From JAUWZS01 sp964423085 (GTDB taxonomy: Archaea > Aenigmatarchaeota > Aenigmatarchaeia > CG10238-14 > SCSR01): 21,719 nucleotides of DNA. The stretch is from the NCBI GenBank assembly GCA_964423085.1, contig CAYRDB010000010.1, positions 1-21,719 of the forward strand, written 5' to 3'. The translations under genes and the position numbers were made by a program. This document shows, in pieces, positions 1 through 7,567 of this stretch (positions are counted from its first letter, which is position 1; every line of letters starts with the position of its first letter). The notes below the pieces were generated by a model that saw nothing but the letters and a program-made list of their open reading frames with translations, did no database searches and was not told where the DNA came from.

Positions 1-311
1 CCGTCGACCTCGTCTATCATGAACACCTTCCCGCGCCTGAATATGCTCTGCTGGCCAACCGCAGACCCTATCGCCTCCTTCACCAGCTTCGCAGACCTGT
101 AGTCGGACGCGTTCATTTCTATAAAGTCCAGGTTCCTCTCGGAGGCGAGCGCCTCTATCGCAGAGCTCTTTCCAGTGCCGGACGGCCCGTGAAGAAGAAG
201 AGCCTTGGAACCGGGCTTCCACGAGCCGAACCATTTGGATATCTTCGACACAGCCTCCCCCTGGCCTGCTATTTCAGCCAGCTTCCTTGGCTTGTACTTT
301 TCGGTGAACAT
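1..311 (-). CDS. rfcL: Replication factor C large subunit (clamp loader), 5' part only
   Basis: This is the N-terminal part, about 103 residues, of the large subunit of the archaeal clamp loader, which works with RfcS to load the PCNA sliding clamp at primer-template junctions. The protein opens with MFTEKYKPRKL, matching the conserved EKYRP start of RFC subunits. A Walker A motif GPSGTGKS lies at residues 42-49, NASD at 67-70, and a Walker B FMIDEVD at 97-103, where the window edge cuts the gene. The ATG at 311 is chosen because EKYxP follows at once. A TATA-like stretch at 340-348 on the minus strand would leave a leader of a few nucleotides. rfcS lies upstream on the same strand, but a plus-strand zinc-finger gene separates the two. 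Identity is firm; the C-terminal collar cannot be seen. Confidence 0.93.
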   Translation of the reverse strand, partial: MFTEKYKPRKLAEIAGQGEAVSKISKWFGSWKPGSKALLLHGPSGTGKSSAIEALASERNLDFIEMNASDYRSAKLVKEAIGSAVGQQSIFRRGKVFMIDEVD

Positions 312-425
312 AACTCGATTAAATATGGTCTGAGAAACTATTTGTACTGTCGCACATACCACCCGAAAGCGTGGCAGCAACTGATAAAAATAATAGATAC
401 ATTATCAAATGATTGTATAGATGAT

Positions 426-653
426 ATGCAAAAAATGGCGGATAAAATGAGCGTAGATTCGTGCGTCATCTGCGGTTCAAGGGAGATAAAGCCAGAGAAA
501 AAGGAGCTGACTTTGGAACTGCAAAATCCAGGAAGGATAAGAATACTTCAGGACTGCCAGGTTTGCAAGGAATGCGGGGAAACATACTACAGCGAAGAGC
601 AGGTCACTGAGATTTCCAGAAAGCTAGAAGCTGAAACATCAAAGCCGGAATAA
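426..653 (+). CDS. Small YgiT-type zinc-finger protein
   Basis: A 75-residue protein with a CxxC knuckle at C13/C16 and a second at C47/C50 (plus C44), then GETYYSEEQV. This is the arrangement of YgiT/MqsA-type zinc fingers. In the family this domain often forms the N-terminal half of MqsA-like antitoxins, which carry a helix-turn-helix behind it. Here the protein ends about 25 residues after the second knuckle, so no DNA-binding domain is visible, and no MqsR-like toxin lies next to it. The open frame extends upstream to 189, but that part only mirrors rfcL on the other strand. Start candidates are ATG 426, 435 and 447; 426 is chosen because an AT-rich TATA-like stretch lies at about 383-396. 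It is convergent with rfcS, 5 nt apart. Function is unknown. Confidence 0.7.
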   Translation: MQKMADKMSVDSCVICGSREIKPEKKELTLELQNPGRIRILQDCQVCKECGETYYSEEQVTEISRKLEAETSKPE

Positions 654-658
654 GCGTT

Positions 659-1627
659 CTATTTCTTTGAGAACAGAAGGAACTGGGCGAGCATGGCCTC
701 CAGCTGGACCAGGTCGTTCGCTCCCTGGGTGAGCCTGTACTCGTACTCCCCCACCTTTGATATGAGCTCCACCTTCTGCTGGTTGCTCAGGTCCAGCTCG
801 TGCACCTGCTTGTGCACCTCCCGTATCACATCCTGGCCGGACAGGCCGTCCTTGAATAGCATGTCCAAAAGTATCTTCCTAGACTCGTCGAACCTTCCCT
901 TCAGCGCCAGCTCCATCATGGCCTTGACCTGTCCCGGCCTCGCGCTCGACACTACCTCGTACACGACATCCTCGGTTATAGGCTTGCCCAGCGAAGCGCA
1001 CGACTGCAGTGTGTTCGCCACCTTCCTCAAGTCGCCCTCGGCCAGGTATATCACAGCGGCCGACCCGGCTTCGTCGACCTTCAATTTCTCCTCCTTCGCT
1101 ATCCTCTCAAGGTACTTTCTCTGGTCGGCGTCGCCCAGCGGGCGGAAGCGGAATACTGCGCACCTGCTCTGTATTGGCTCGATTATCTTCGAGCTCCAGT
1201 TGCATATGAGTATGAACCTGGACACTTCGGAATAGTTCTCCATTGTCCTTCGGAGCGCCTGCTGCGCCTCCTGCGTGAGCGCGTCAGCCTCGTCCAAAAT
1301 TATTATCCTGTACCCGACATTGCTCATGGTCTTGGTCCTTGCAAAGTCCTTGACCTTGTTTCTTATCACGTCTATGCCCCTTTCGTCGCTGGCGTTCAGC
1401 TCCAGCACATTGCCCCTCCACAGGCTGCCGTACAAGTCCTTCGCCACTGCCAGCGCTGTGGTCGTCTTTCCCACGCCGGCCGGGCCTGCGAAAAGCATGT
1501 GCGGGACATTCTTCTCCTTGACAAACGCCTTTATCCTGTCCACAGCATGCCTCTGGTTTATTACTTCAGAAAGGCTGCTGGGCCTGTACTTCTCCGCCCA
1601 CACCACTGAACTGCTCTTTTCGACCAT
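659..1627 (-). CDS. rfcS: Replication factor C small subunit
   Basis: This is the small subunit of the PCNA clamp loader, an AAA+ ATPase of about 322 residues, the usual family length. Counting from ATG 1627, the RFC box WAEKYRP is near residue 10, Walker A GPAGVGKT at 48-55, NASDERG near 78-84, Walker B LDEAD at 111-115, and the SRC arginine-finger motif at 154-156. No intein interrupts the P-loop or the SRC region, which are common intein sites in archaeal RFC. The frame allows a GTG start at 1642, five codons earlier. ATG 1627 is preferred because AT-rich TATA-like sequence (TTTATTTAGTTTAAA) lies about 16-31 nt upstream. In many archaea rfcS is directly followed by rfcL; here a plus-strand gene separates them. 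Identity is very secure. Confidence 0.96.
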   Translation of the reverse strand: MVEKSSSVVWAEKYRPSSLSEVINQRHAVDRIKAFVKEKNVPHMLFAGPAGVGKTTTALAVAKDLYGSLWRGNVLELNASDERGIDVIRNKVKDFARTKTMSNVGYRIIILDEADALTQEAQQALRRTMENYSEVSRFILICNWSSKIIEPIQSRCAVFRFRPLGDADQRKYLERIAKEEKLKVDEAGSAAVIYLAEGDLRKVANTLQSCASLGKPITEDVVYEVVSSARPGQVKAMMELALKGRFDESRKILLDMLFKDGLSGQDVIREVHKQVHELDLSNQQKVELISKVGEYEYRLTQGANDLVQLEAMLAQFLLFSKK

Positions 1628-1740
1628 ATACTCAACATCCACTTTAAACTAAATAAAACTAGCAATTTCAATCTTTAAAAAAAGGATGTTCTTATCAATC
1701 CAAATAAATCAAATTGAGTTGAGTTAAGAAAAGATGTCTA

Positions 1741-1750
1741 ATTTATAGTT
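1741..1750 (+). promoter_or_regulatory. TATA-like box of the methyltransferase gene
   Basis: TTTATAG is centred about 28 nt before ATG 1773, the spacing expected for a leaderless archaeal transcript. The surrounding intergenic DNA (1643-1772) is strongly AT-rich and shows no other feature. Confidence 0.5.
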
Positions 1751-1772
1751 AAAAAAATGCTCAATCTCTATA

Positions 1773-2429
1773 ATGGCACAATGGGACAAAATCTACAAAA
1801 ACGAAGGATTGAACTATGATTACTACGATATTACCAAGCCTCATGAAAATATGCCTGAAATTTTGAAATTTTTAAAAAAAAGAAAGGTCAATAAAATACT
1901 CGATTTAGGATGTGGTGCTGGAAGACATCTAAAATATCTTTCAAAAAACGGATTTGAAGTTTATGGTATTGATTCATCTAGAGAGGGTATAAAACTAGCC
2001 AAAGTCGTGCTTGATGAAAGTTTCCCTAAAAATAAATTGAAAATAGGAAACGTGTTCAAAAAACTACCATATAAAAAAGGATTTTTCGATGCTGTAGTGA
2101 GTGTACAAGTCTTGCAACATGGAACTGCCAGCGATATAAAATCTGCTATATCAGAAATTGAAAGGGTCTTGAAACCACGCGGGATTGTTTTCATAACACT
2201 AAGAGGGAGGTACTTTAAAGGAAAACTGTGTCATTGTATAATCAAAACTGCAAATAAAATAGCCCCGAGGACTTACGTTCCCACCATGGGAAGTGAAAAA
2301 GGCCTAGTGCACTTCATATACAACAAAAAAATAATATGGGAACATTATAGAAACTTCAGAATAATAAAGTTCTGGAAAGACGACAAAGACTATTATTGTA
2401 TAATCGGAGAAAAGAAAATTGGAGTTTAA
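1773..2429 (+). CDS. Class I SAM-dependent methyltransferase, AT-rich
   Basis: A 218-residue Rossmann-fold methyltransferase. Motif I ILDLGCGAG is at residues 42-50 and the acidic residue that binds the SAM ribose is in YGID at 64-67. FFDAVVSVQVLQH near 104-116 corresponds to motif IV, and ERVLKPRGIVFITL follows as the motif V/VI region. The substrate cannot be read from sequence; the layout resembles the Methyltransf_11/TehB-like group acting on small molecules, and the C-terminal third has no recognised domain. The gene is clearly more AT-rich than its neighbours, with AAA, ATA and TTT dominating, in contrast to the GC-richer rfcS and AK6 genes. This suggests acquisition by transfer, together with the AT-rich flank from about 1650. 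A TATA-like box supports ATG 1773. Family call is secure; role is unknown. Confidence 0.88.
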   Translation: MAQWDKIYKNEGLNYDYYDITKPHENMPEILKFLKKRKVNKILDLGCGAGRHLKYLSKNGFEVYGIDSSREGIKLAKVVLDESFPKNKLKIGNVFKKLPYKKGFFDAVVSVQVLQHGTASDIKSAISEIERVLKPRGIVFITLRGRYFKGKLCHCIIKTANKIAPRTYVPTMGSEKGLVHFIYNKKIIWEHYRNFRIIKFWKDDKDYYCIIGEKKIGV

Positions 2430-2466
2430 AACAACCAATCTACATCAAATAAGAAACGGTGTTTAA

Positions 2467-3018
2467 ATGATTGTAGCCATTTCAGGAGTAGGCGGGGTGG
2501 GTAAGACCTCCACTGCTGAGGAGCTTGTGAAGAGGCTGAACAAGAAAAGGAAGGGAAAGGAAAGGTTCAGGCTCGTGGTCCTCAACAAGCTGGCTGAAAA
2601 GTCGAACGCCTACCTCGGATTCGACAAGAAAAGGCAGTCGAAGATAGTGAAGATTGGAAAGCTGAAGGCTGAAGTGAAGAAACTGTCCAAGCTCCATCCG
2701 AACATTGTGATGGAAGGGCATTTCTCCCATTTCTTTCCGGCGGACATAGTAATAATCCTCCGGTGCGAGCCCAAAACATTGGAAAAAAGGCTGAAGAAAA
2801 AGTACGACTGGCCGACAAAGATTACAGAAAACCTGGAAGCCGAGATGATAAGCCTGATCACAGAAGAGTCGCTTCCAATTCACAGGCCGGGAACGGTATT
2901 CGAGGTGGACACGACTAGAAGCACGAAGGCTAAGACTGCTAAAATCATAGAGGAGATAGTTGACGGTAAGGGGATGAAATATTCGGCCGGCAGCATAGAC
3001 TGGCTGAAAGGCTCATGA
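2467..3018 (+). CDS. AK6/Fap7-type adenylate kinase-like NTPase
   Basis: A 183-residue P-loop kinase with GVGGVGKT at residues 7-14 and, further on, MEGHFSHFFPADIVIILR followed by a lid region (KKYDWPTKITENLEAE). This GH-H-x-D-IVI-LR block is typical of the AK6/hCINAP/Fap7 family. Family members have adenylate kinase or ATPase activity and, in eukaryotes and archaea, act in late small-subunit ribosome assembly through uS11. That role is known for the family and inferred here. The start is supported by GGTG at 2458-2461, 5 nt before the ATG. The gene sits 37 nt after the AT-rich methyltransferase and ends 2 nt before the convergent gene at 3021. Base composition is normal for the window. Confidence 0.87.
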   Translation: MIVAISGVGGVGKTSTAEELVKRLNKKRKGKERFRLVVLNKLAEKSNAYLGFDKKRQSKIVKIGKLKAEVKKLSKLHPNIVMEGHFSHFFPADIVIILRCEPKTLEKRLKKKYDWPTKITENLEAEMISLITEESLPIHRPGTVFEVDTTRSTKAKTAKIIEEIVDGKGMKYSAGSIDWLKGS

Positions 3019-3020
3019 CT

Positions 3021-3650
3021 CTATTCTTCGACAAGCCCAGATAGCATATTATTATCCTCCTCTGGCGGAGACAACAAAGAATATGGTTTAACACCGTCGA
3101 GAAGGCGTGATTTCAATTTCTCAACACCATAAGGCACCAGCGTGGATGCCAACCCTATCGCTATGTTGAACGGATATACAGACGGATCTTCGAAAGCGTT
3201 TCCCCCATGCGGCCAGAGATAGTTCTGAACATACCCGGCTGCCTGGAAGGCTGTCCAGAGTGTGGTCCCGATTGCGGCTCCTGTGAACCTTCCCACAAAC
3301 TTCTCATATTTCTCCAATCCAATCTTTTTAGACAGGGACTTTATGAAAGACCTGTACGGCTTCCACTTTGTATCGCCTATGACAACGCTCGCTGTAGCTC
3401 CTGGGAAAAACGAGTTCACAATTCCCTTCTCTATAATGTTCGGCGGCAGATACCATGGAAGTTCGTAAAAATGAGGGAATATCTCGGTTATTTTAGTGAC
3501 TGCGCGAAACAAAGCGGGAGCTGCATACACAGAAACCCCTCCGACAAGCCAGGCGACCTGCTCCTTGTTCAGGTTTGCCATCTCCTTCAAGTTCTTTACA
3601 AGGTCCTTCGACTCCCCATACAGTCTGTCCGCTAGTTTCCTCAAAGACAT
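3021..3650 (-). CDS. Unrecognised 209-residue protein with hydrophobic segments
   Basis: I do not recognise this family. The first about 30 residues are charged and likely helical (KLADRLYGESKDLVKNLKE). Several moderately hydrophobic, Gly/Ala-rich segments follow: around residues 35-52 (VGGVSVYAAPALF), 80-93 (FFPGATASVVIG), 123-143 (FTGAAIGTTLWTAFQAAGYV) and 160-175 (FNIAIGLASTLVPYG). Positively charged stretches separate them and the tail is acidic. This pattern suggests a membrane-associated protein with two to four membrane-contacting helices. No catalytic motif or signal peptide is visible. A TATA-like TTTAAAT at 3673-3679 is centred 26 nt before ATG 3650, which supports the start and real expression. 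It is divergent from the GTPase at 3735 and convergent with the AK6 gene. Codon use matches the window, so it looks like a resident gene. Confidence 0.7.
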   Translation of the reverse strand: MSLRKLADRLYGESKDLVKNLKEMANLNKEQVAWLVGGVSVYAAPALFRAVTKITEIFPHFYELPWYLPPNIIEKGIVNSFFPGATASVVIGDTKWKPYRSFIKSLSKKIGLEKYEKFVGRFTGAAIGTTLWTAFQAAGYVQNYLWPHGGNAFEDPSVYPFNIAIGLASTLVPYGVEKLKSRLLDGVKPYSLLSPPEEDNNMLSGLVEE

Positions 3651-3670
3651 ACTTTTTGGATGAAAAACAA

Positions 3671-3712
3671 GGTTTAAATTTCATACGCATCATCCCAGTT
3701 AAACTTAAGTCA
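3671..3712. promoter_or_regulatory. Divergent promoter region with two TATA-like boxes
   Basis: On the minus strand TTTAAAT (3673-3679) is centred 26 nt from ATG 3650. On the plus strand GTTAAACTTAAG (about 3699-3710) lies about 25-35 nt from ATG 3735. The two divergent genes therefore appear to start from back-to-back, near-leaderless promoters. Confidence 0.45.
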
Positions 3713-3734
3713 ATCCACCCTGAATCTTTCTCAT

Positions 3735-5324
3735 ATGTCCAAGAAGGAGAACGGCATATCCGTGCCTGCGAAGGAGAACAAGCACATCGAGTTCAAGGAG
3801 ATACTGAGCCCGGACATACACCTCAGCGAGGATAGGAGGCAGCACCTGGCGACCCAGATGAAGTACAGGCTGGAGGTCGGAAACGGCAGGGCTGTGTACA
3901 TACTCGGAGTGGACGACAACGGACAGGCGAAGGGCCTGACAGACTTTGAGCTAGAGCAGACCATGAGCGTGGTCAGGACAGTAGCAAAGGAGAACTCGGC
4001 TGAGATAGCAAAGTTCGAAAAGTTCTCGGAGAACGGTAAATCCATAGCGAGGGTGCTTGTTGAGAAGGCGCCCGGAAAGGCGGCGAAGAAGCACATCATA
4101 GTCGCAACAGCCGGACACGTAAACCACGGCAAGAGCACTATTGTGGCATCGCTCATAACAAACAAGCCGGACGAAAAGGGTAAGGCGTGGCTGTTCATGG
4201 ACGTGCTTCCTCACGAGATGGAGCGCGGGCTGTCGGCAGACCTGCACTATGCACTGTACGGTTTCAAGGACGGAAAGCCTGTCACCCTGAAGAACCCGCT
4301 CGACAAGAAGGAGAGGGCGAAAGTTGTTGAAAATTCGGACAAGCTCATCAGTTTTGTGGACACTGTGGGGCACGAGCCTTGGCTCAAGACGACGATAAGG
4401 GGGGTTGTAGGTCAGAACATAGACTACGGATTGATTGTTGTGGCAGCGGACGACGGACCCACTCACATAACGAAAGAGCATCTAGGATTGATGCTTGCAA
4501 TGGAATATCCTGTGATGATTTGCATAACAAAAGTCGACAAGGTCCCGAAGAAGAGGCTGGAATCTGTGGAAAAGGAGGTCAACGAGCTCATGAAGAACGT
4601 GGGCAGGGTGCCCTACATAGTTAGGGAAAGAAGCGACGTCTACGTTGTCATGGACAAGATGGACACTGTGGTCCCTGTGATAAAGACGTCCGCTGTAACA
4701 CTGGAGGGCTACGACCTGCTTAACCTGCTGCTGAGCTCGCTTCCGGAAAGGAAGAAGGACTTGAACAAGCCGTTCCTCATGTTCATCGACCGAGCGTACA
4801 ATGTGACAGGAGTTGGAACAGTTGTAAGCGGAACTGTCAAGCAGGGAACGCTGAAGCCTGAAACTGATGTTATAATCGGGCCGGACGAAACAGGAAAGTT
4901 CAAGCCGGTTAAGGCGAAGAGCATAGAGATGCACTACCACCGCCTGTCCGAGGCGAACGCGGGCTCTGTGGTAGGAGTTGCCATAAGGGGAATGAAGTGC
5001 GAGGACGTGGAGAGGGGAATGGTCCTGTGCGAGAAATCTCTCAACCCTAAGGCTGTGAAGAGCTTCGAGGCGGAGATAGTTGTTCTCACCCACCCTACAA
5101 GGATATCCAACGGGTACGAGCCTATAATACACAACAACACAGTTTCCGAGACTGTCAAGCTCAGCTTGATTGACAAGAGCTACCTGAAATCGGGAGAGAC
5201 AGGAAAAGTGAGGATGGCTTTCCGATACCATCCGCAGGTCGTCAGGGAGGGCGACAGGTTCGTTTTCAGGGAAGGCAAGACAAAGGGAATAGGAACTGTT
5301 TCAAAAATACTGAAATACGCCTGA
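3735..5324 (+). CDS. GTPBP1-like translational GTPase
   Basis: A 529-residue EF-Tu-like GTPase. A roughly 115-residue N-terminal domain contains HLATQMKYRLEVGNGRAVYI and LGVDDNG, closely resembling the N-terminal domain of eukaryotic GTPBP1/GTPBP2. The G domain follows with G1 GHVNHGKST at 127-135, a switch I region around ERGLS at 163, G3 DTVGH at 209-213 and G4 TKVD at 265-268. Two beta-barrel domains follow, including VTGVGTVVSGTVKQG and RGMVL-type motifs. GTPBP1 relatives bind aminoacyl-tRNA and act in ribosome quality control and mRNA turnover; in mammals a link to exosome-mediated decay has been reported. Which of these applies here is inference. ATG 3735 has a TATA-like box about 27 nt upstream and no strong Shine-Dalgarno. 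The next gene on the strand starts 54 nt after the stop. Confidence 0.9.
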   Translation: MSKKENGISVPAKENKHIEFKEILSPDIHLSEDRRQHLATQMKYRLEVGNGRAVYILGVDDNGQAKGLTDFELEQTMSVVRTVAKENSAEIAKFEKFSENGKSIARVLVEKAPGKAAKKHIIVATAGHVNHGKSTIVASLITNKPDEKGKAWLFMDVLPHEMERGLSADLHYALYGFKDGKPVTLKNPLDKKERAKVVENSDKLISFVDTVGHEPWLKTTIRGVVGQNIDYGLIVVAADDGPTHITKEHLGLMLAMEYPVMICITKVDKVPKKRLESVEKEVNELMKNVGRVPYIVRERSDVYVVMDKMDTVVPVIKTSAVTLEGYDLLNLLLSSLPERKKDLNKPFLMFIDRAYNVTGVGTVVSGTVKQGTLKPETDVIIGPDETGKFKPVKAKSIEMHYHRLSEANAGSVVGVAIRGMKCEDVERGMVLCEKSLNPKAVKSFEAEIVVLTHPTRISNGYEPIIHNNTVSETVKLSLIDKSYLKSGETGKVRMAFRYHPQVVREGDRFVFREGKTKGIGTVSKILKYA

Positions 5325-5378
5325 AAAACTTAAGCCGTCCGGACCACAATTATTCTAAAACAGATGACGTGATACAAG

Positions 5379-6257
5379 ATGATCGGAATGTCGAGTTCGT
5401 GGCTAGCCACGAAAGGATTCTCCATAAAGGACTCCATAGAGAGGGTGTTCGGAATGGGCTTCGACCTCGTGGAAGTCGGGGCTGCGCACAAGTACGAGGA
5501 CAAGGCTGTCGAGACCGTGCTGGGAATAAGAAAGAAATACCTGAGCAAGAGCTTCACTGTTCACGCGCTCTTCCCGCCGTACAAGAACGGATCGTCCTAT
5601 CCGCTAAACCTGTCCGACCCAAACGAGCACGACAGGACAATAAAGATTGTGAAGAAGATGTTCGACATATCCGAGAGGCTTGGCAGCGATTTTGTCGGAA
5701 TACACGGCGGATACGCCGGAAAGGTGAAATGGGTGAAGGGCGAGAACGGATTCAAGAACCTAAAGGTCGTGGAAAAGATGCCGCTCGACGAGGCCAGGAC
5801 CAACATGAAGATTGTCCTTGAAGATTTGGTCCACATAGCCGAGGAGAAGAACATGAAGCTGGCTGTTGAGATATGCCCGCCAGAGGGAAGTTCGATAACC
5901 ACGAACCCGGAGGCGTTCGAATGGATATTCAAGAAATTCAAGACCGACCATCTGGGGCTGCTTCTGGACATCGGTCACCTCCACCGCTCCAGCAAAAAGG
6001 AAGGATACGACTCCCACAGTTTCGTGGAAAAGTTCAAGGATAAAATAATCGAGATTCACATACACGACTGCAAAGGCAATATCGACCACACTCCGTTCGG
6101 GGAAGGCGACATAGACTTTGGAAGTTATTTCAGGATAATAGGAAAGGAAAAGATGCAGGGCGTCCCGCTGGTTTTCGAATACAACAGCGCAACAACCGAG
6201 GCGCAGGTTCTGAAAGGGAAGAAGCTGCTCGAAAAAGAGATAGAAAAGCTAGACTAG
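5379..6257 (+). CDS. Endonuclease IV-fold / sugar isomerase-like TIM-barrel protein
   Basis: A 292-residue TIM barrel of the AP_endonuc_2 superfamily. The metal-ligand series of endonuclease IV-like proteins can be followed: H62 in VHALFPP, H109 in GIHGG, E164 in VEICPP, D197 and H200 in LLLDIGH, H229 in IHIHD, D236/H237 in NIDHTPFGEG, and E267 in VFEYNS. The superfamily includes AP endonuclease IV (DNA base-excision repair) and sugar-phosphate isomerases/epimerases. The motif NxDHxPxGxGxIDF and the short length fit an isomerase-like member as well as a repair enzyme, so the reaction cannot be fixed. The open frame starts at ATG 5379, and GTGAT before it may serve as ribosome-binding site. 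The 3' end overlaps the convergent HerA-like gene by 9 nt. Confidence 0.85.
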   Translation: MIGMSSSWLATKGFSIKDSIERVFGMGFDLVEVGAAHKYEDKAVETVLGIRKKYLSKSFTVHALFPPYKNGSSYPLNLSDPNEHDRTIKIVKKMFDISERLGSDFVGIHGGYAGKVKWVKGENGFKNLKVVEKMPLDEARTNMKIVLEDLVHIAEEKNMKLAVEICPPEGSSITTNPEAFEWIFKKFKTDHLGLLLDIGHLHRSSKKEGYDSHSFVEKFKDKIIEIHIHDCKGNIDHTPFGEGDIDFGSYFRIIGKEKMQGVPLVFEYNSATTEAQVLKGKKLLEKEIEKLD

Positions 6258-7523
6258 GGACGCAGTGCTGCCCGCGTGCCACGACATCCTAGGGCGTATC
6301 TGCACTGTGAAAACCTTCTCCAGGTTGTCGTCCAGTATTATCGCAGCTCCTGGCCATCGAGGCAGGGAATTGATGTAATTCCACAAGTCCTTCTCCATGT
6401 AGGTCTGCATCACGCTGTGGAGCGCCTGCAAGTCGTCCTTGCTCGTCAGCCTGTGTGAGAATACCATGTCGCACTGGCTAAGTATGTCCTGGTGCACCTT
6501 GTTCGGCATCTGGGTCATAACCACCAGGCTGACCCCAGGCTCCCTGCCCTGCTTAGCTATTGTGGTTAGAGGATCGGTGGAAACAGTTCTCCTGTCCGAA
6601 GGCGCGAAGTTGTGCGCCTCGTCTATGATTATCCAAACCATGGGGAAGGATTTTTCAGCCCTGGAAGAGCCTGTCATTTTCGCGACCTCCTCCTCCTTCC
6701 TCGCAATCAGCCTGCGCATGTATATCTTCCTGGAGAGTATGGCTACTATAAAGTTCCTCACGCTCCACGCCTCCGACTCCCTTAGATGGGACACGTCCAC
6801 AACCGATATACCGCCAGGGTTCACTATGCTGTCTATGTCAGTCCCGCTCGTGCCGAACACGCCCCACTGCTGCGCTACAGTCAGCATATTTTCTAATGAA
6901 TTCTTCACATCGTCTCCGGTCTCGTTGTCGTCGTTTATCTTCGATATCAAATCTCCTATTGTGAATTTCTCGCCGCTGTCGGAAAGCTCGTTTATGCACT
7001 TTTCGAGCGACACTCCCGCTGGATCGGTCGGCTCGAGGTTGAACGCGAGCCTCCACTCCTCGGCCGAGAACTCGTACGGCGCTATTGATATGCCGCCGTC
7101 CACCGGTATTCCAGCCTTCCTGAACTCGTCCTCCTGCGAATAAGGAACGTACACTTTGACATTGTCTATTCCCTCTGGCTTCATCTCCCACTCGTTCAAC
7201 AGCTTCGATTGCTGGTCGTTCGGGTTTTTCATGCTCCAGAATATTCCCATGGTGTCTATGAAAACAACTCCTATGTTCTTCCTCTCGTCCTCGGGCAGCC
7301 TGCATATCTCCTCCGCCATCACGCCCGATATGTAGCTTTTTCCAGTGCCTCGCTTGCCCGTGATAAGTATTATGTGCGGGCTCATAAAGTCCATGAAGAC
7401 CTTTGTGGTGAGGTGCGCGTCCTCGCCCGTCCCAACTATATGCTTGCCTATGAAACCGGCCGACTTGTTTCCGTATATCTCCAAATCCTTCTTGTTCCTT
7501 CCGGCGATTGTCTCGAATACCAT
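6249..7523 (-). CDS. HerA-like (DUF87) ATPase lacking the HAS barrel
   Basis: A 424-residue FtsK/HerA-superfamily ATPase. Walker A GKRGTGKS is at residues 56-63, Walker B WIIIDEAH at 297-304, and QGREPGVSLVVMTQMP near 325-340 is the conserved block after Walker B. LSQCDMVFSHRL follows, which is characteristic of HerA-type DUF87 proteins. Classical archaeal HerA carries an N-terminal HAS barrel and lies beside nurA, mre11 and rad50. Here the P-loop begins at residue 56, leaving no room for that barrel, and no nurA is present. It is thus better described as a HerA-like DNA or protein translocase of unknown partner. It is divergent from tRNA-Pro(GGG). The start at ATG 7523 fits the LEIYGNKSAGFIGKH lead-in but has no obvious Shine-Dalgarno. 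Confidence 0.87.
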   Translation of the reverse strand: MVFETIAGRNKKDLEIYGNKSAGFIGKHIVGTGEDAHLTTKVFMDFMSPHIILITGKRGTGKSYISGVMAEEICRLPEDERKNIGVVFIDTMGIFWSMKNPNDQQSKLLNEWEMKPEGIDNVKVYVPYSQEDEFRKAGIPVDGGISIAPYEFSAEEWRLAFNLEPTDPAGVSLEKCINELSDSGEKFTIGDLISKINDDNETGDDVKNSLENMLTVAQQWGVFGTSGTDIDSIVNPGGISVVDVSHLRESEAWSVRNFIVAILSRKIYMRRLIARKEEEVAKMTGSSRAEKSFPMVWIIIDEAHNFAPSDRRTVSTDPLTTIAKQGREPGVSLVVMTQMPNKVHQDILSQCDMVFSHRLTSKDDLQALHSVMQTYMEKDLWNYINSLPRWPGAAIILDDNLEKVFTVQIRPRMSWHAGSTASLV

Positions 7524-7567
7524 AATACTTTAATTCTGTGTTTCTGTAATCAAATAATTAGTTTATT

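Noticed and set aside
189..425. Upstream extension of the zinc-finger open frame
   Set aside because: It lies antisense to the conserved rfcL N-terminus and its translation has no family features; the zinc-finger part begins only after 426.
4482..5231. 249-codon minus-strand open frame inside the GTPase gene
   Set aside because: It is fully antisense to a conserved gene, its composition mirrors the codons of that gene, and it has no start signal.
6439..7143. 234-codon plus-strand open frame inside the HerA-like gene
   Set aside because: It is antisense to intact Walker A/B-containing coding sequence, so it is a shadow frame.
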